From positions 19,366,893 through 19,430,892 of the forward strand of contig JAKJHU010000030.1 in the NCBI GenBank assembly GCA_022316685.1: a stretch of DNA of 64,000 nucleotides, given 5' to 3'. Of this stretch, positions 60,216-64,000 are shown piece after piece. Both the position numbers and the translations under genes were made by a program. The notes below the pieces were generated by a model, which saw only the letters and a list, made by a program, of their open reading frames with translations, was not told the origin of the DNA and searched no databases. The DNA is from Progne subis subis. Its lineage: Eukaryota > Chordata > Aves > Passeriformes > Hirundinidae. Every line of letters starts with the position of its first letter. Position 1 is the first letter of the stretch.

Positions 60216-63200
60216 GTGTCCAGACCTGGTATCAATCACAAACACAGCATTTTTGTCCATCAGTATTTATCAAGAGAGAAACATGCCAGTTTTCCTTTCT
60301 CTGCTTCAGCCATTTTGAAGGTTGACGGGGTGGGGAACACAATGGACTTGAACAGAGTATTTTGTCAGGCAGATATGAGAGATCTGTAATTTGCACTGTC
60401 CTTTGAAATCTGTGCCACTGTTTTTAATCACTTAAAGCACAATACAGGCAAGTTGAGAATAGGGATACATAAAAGATCACCTTAACCAATTACCTGGTGG
60501 AACTATAGCAGGGATGGAAATGATATTGCAGATTCATGTCCTAATAGCAAGTCTGATCCTCAGGATGAACCAAAATACATCTGTGACTGAGTGAGCATGA
60601 AACTCTTCCCAGATTAAAGGTTGCCCTTGTTTCAAGGGAGAAAAAAAGACAAATGGAGTAGTGCTGTTATTGATGGAAATGATGTCTGCTGTGATAGGAA
60701 AGCTGGAAATGCAAATTGAGAAGCTGTCAAGCCATGTGCAGCACCACTCAGTAACCTGTCATTGTATCACAAAAGGAAACAGAACATCACCAGTTCACTG
60801 CAGGGTTAGCATCACCTAAACAAGCCACATTTTTGTTAATGATGCCATCTGCAAATGAGCTCATGTTACTCCCTGTTCAAACTTTTAGATACAGCTCAAA
60901 TGTATTTACAAACAGCAAAAATTGTAATCTGGTGTAAAGAAATCCAGCCATAAACCACAAACCCAAACATAACCATCCATAAACTTTGTGCACACCATCT
61001 GTTTCACAAAGCTCTGCTTTATGAGTGCTAATAGTCATCCTTATTAACAGATCAAAAGAATTACAAAATAAAAATGAATCGTATTTTTATTCAATACTAG
61101 GAGCAGAGTCTTCAGTTGAATCTCACTGCTCTTACATAAATACAGCTCTATGTGTAGGCAAGACAAGACAGGCTTGCAGTCTTTTAGGGCATAAGATAGG
61201 TTGATAATTCTACCTCCATAAAAGATTAGGTGGGACTTAAGAAAGAAGTTCTCCCTGAGTGGTCAGTTTCCACAGTTCAGTATTCTTTTATCCCAAGAGT
61301 TAGGATTCTCACAAGAGCCAGAAAGGTAAAACTTACCTCATTTACATTGACACTTCACTGAGCCTTCTGTGATCAGACTCTTCCACAGGCAGGTGTGAAG
61401 AGTTCAAGCCAAAAATCAAGTCCTGATCATGCAAGTGGAACACAGCTCCAAAAGATTCCCTCACATGCCAGATTTTCTGCCCACTTGGATCTCAAATCAT
61501 TTGAACAACTGAATATCTTGCAGTATGATTTTTGCTACTTTCATCCTTTCTCTACTAACAGTGCTAACAGGACTGTTCACTCTTGAGATGCAAGAAGTTT
61601 TCTCATGTGTTTTAGGTTTGGCACTTTTTTTTTTTTTTAATTTGTAAAGCACATGTCCATGTGAGCAATTTATTTTGAAATAATTTTCCTTTATTAAAAT
61701 TGAATGGTTGTAGTTTATATTCTATATAGCAGTGCTAAGATGCTGTGTGGACTAAGAAATTTATAACTTTAGAAGAATTGAAAATATTAAAATGTTTTGA
61801 AAATCTGAATTGCATCAATGTCACTTCTCTAATCTTGTTGGAAAACATGCCATTAAAAAAAGCAACAACAATTTGTGCTGTCTAGGTCATGGCAGAGCTG
61901 GGAAAAAAATACCTGATGAAAAGTATTTTAAAAATAATAATAAAAAAATGAAGCAGAAAATTCACATATGTGTTTATGATTTAGCATAGGAAAATGTGGT
62001 ATAACTAATCAATTATATATCAAGCCTTAAATTACATAGGTTTGTATGGCTGTGATACTGGAATTAAAACAAACTAAACCCCAAGACTCTTTCTCTAAAT
62101 ATAGCCACGCCTCTTCCAGATAGAATTACTCAGTCTCTCTGAAACAATGTACTTCAGAATTCCTGAGTAATGCATAGAAAAATATTTTTCTCTCCTGTTT
62201 TCAGGGAGGTTTTACACTAAGTTCACCACTGTTATCACATGTACTCATGAGGCTCTTCCAAATTATTTTAACAGCAATTGGTTTGTTTCAATAAATTTTA
62301 AAAGTTTTTGACACTAATTTCCTCTCTTCTAGATAACAGAAAGCATTCTTGTAAATCAACACTGAGTTTCAACCAGTAATTATAAAACAATTTCTTATGC
62401 AGATTAATCATACTGATACATTTGATGCATCAGTTTCTATCACATTACAAACGTTACTAAATATTTCATGGCTCATTCTTGCCAAGTTTACTGAACATAC
62501 ACAGAATCAACCCTGACACTTGTGACCAGCTCCAGTCAGTGACACAAAATGGCAACAAGGTCTCCACCCTACAAACTTCACACCCCTGAGATACTCCTGG
62601 TGCACCTTCAGGATGAGACCAGAGGAAACAAGTCTGCCACCCAAGTCAAACAATTCTCCGTTCTTTTCTATTAACAGATTTAAACTCCCCATCACCACAG
62701 CTAAGGGGGAAACTGCCTCAACAGGTTTGCACTCTGATTTTGTCCAGCATCAAGAGAACTCAGCAGACTCAGAAGACGCTGACAACCAACTCACTACATT
62801 ACATCCACTTAAGTCAAAAGCTTTTTTCCACGTTTTTACCCAGGACACTCATAATTAAGTTCAATCACATAGAAAGATCTGCCTGTATTTCATGGTGGTA
62901 CTTTCTTGATAAGAGACTACTAAATGGAGGAATAACTCATCAGAATCAATGCACACCACCAGTTTTTAATTAGCTACAAAAGGGAAACCAATACTTAAGG
63001 AATTAAAGCATTAGAAGAAAACATGACTTTTTTCTTTATTAATAATTTTATAGCTCAAATTTAAAAATATTAAAGCAGAAACAATTCAAGATTCATGAAG
63101 AAAAATCTGGAACTATATACATGCATAATTAAGAATATCTTGATTCTTGTCAATATATACTTAAGCTTTTTGTACAAACTTTTTCACACGGTCATATTTA

Positions 63201-64000
63201 CAAGCATGTCTGTTTAAAATATATGAACATATATCTCTTATAACATTTACAAATATTTTTTTTTTTAAACAAAAGAATATTTCATTGATTTGACAGTTTT
63301 GGCTTCACCTTATGATATCAGATTTATTCAGAGGGATGGAAACAGTTATCATTATTCAAATAGTTAAATAACAGTCATCCTACTGATACCCAGAATTATC
63401 ACATATGGCTTTAAATACCTCCCAAACTCAAAGGATCATCTCACAGGTATAAACTACAGTCCATCTGTGGTGTGTTTCTAATTAAATCTCAAGCCTTTGT
63501 TTGGGTTATATCCACCACTCGGCAGACACTTTCTAGGCATGTACTCAGAGCTAAGAGGCCCTTTTAATTATAGAAAAACGCTTTTGCTTCCAGCCAAGTC
63601 AAGAATATATGAAGCATGTATAAAACGGGATGTATGGGCTTTTCCAGACACCCTAGTTATCTTTGTAGATGTTTTTTACTATGGGATACCACAGTTTTGA
63701 ACACAGTATTTGTGCAAATTTACAGGAATCAAGTGAGAGATCTTCTAAGAAGGGGAAGAATACTTTTTCCTTAAAAGCATTTTTAAGAAACAAAAAAATC
63801 TGAGAAGGTTTTGCACATAATAGGTCTAAGTTACTGATACAATCCAACCAGTCAGATCACAAATGAACTGAAAATCCATCAGCTTGCTTGCTTTTGGTTG
63901 GGACAAAAAAAAAACCCCCAAACCTCTGGCTTTGGCTAATCAAGAAATCATCTCCTTTGAGCACTGTTCTCTAGAGCTCCTGCACTGATTCTTCCACAGT
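60216..64000. other. AT-rich unique non-coding sequence
   Basis: There is a short poly-T at about 61627-61639. Frames are at most about 80 codons and show no domains. No transposon, RNA gene or exon is recognised up to the window end. Confidence 0.55.

Noticed and set aside
1..64000. CRISPR array, operon or mobile bacterial system
   Set aside because: The window has vertebrate transposons and no regularly spaced direct repeats, dense genes or ribosome binding sites. Nothing prokaryotic is present.

Overview
The window looks like a non-coding stretch of a bird chromosome, probably a passerine. The evidence is several CR1 (chicken repeat 1) LINE remnants on both strands, avian ERVL-type and ERVK/ERV1-type solo LTRs, an AT-rich background and mostly short, simple microsatellites. 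These families were recognised from memory of avian repeats. No alignment was run, so species and subfamily names are not claimed.

I find no protein-coding gene, tRNA, rRNA, CRISPR array or bacterial-type feature. Every open reading frame is short, overlaps others on both strands, and carries no recognisable domain. The longest, 271 codons at 57513-58328, lies almost entirely inside an LTR. The window is best read as an intergenic region or a large intron.

Layout. 1-17.8 kb is AT-rich unique sequence with microsatellites, an A-rich block at 11.8-12.0 kb and a possible degraded LTR near 4.7-5.1 kb. At 17.8-23.1 kb is a first transposon cluster: a CR1 3' end, two related but independently inserted solo LTRs (19341-20048 and 22448-23136), and an ERVL-like LTR between them. 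23-38 kb is mostly unique sequence with a long CCA/poly-A repeat, one CR1 tail, two small tandem duplications and a candidate conserved element near 25.3-25.7 kb. At 38.2-43.2 kb is a dense transposon nest. It holds an internally deleted CR1 split by a 393-bp solo LTR with matching target duplication, more CR1 fragments, a minus-strand LTR and a truncated ERVL LTR. 43-64 kb is again mostly unique. It contains a CR1 tail with a 47-T tract beside it, a CR1 carrying three telomere-type hexamers, a 972-bp minus-strand ERVL LTR, a pair of hairpins and another CR1 tail.

No genes can be said to work together here. What can be reconstructed is insertion history: CR1 copies are the older layer, LTRs landed in and between them, internal retroviral regions were mostly lost, and one CR1 later gained telomere-like repeats. 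No previously undescribed biological system is visible. The observations most worth checking are the nested LTR in CR1, the telomere-repeat insertion, the solo LTRs with their target duplications, and the candidate regulatory elements.
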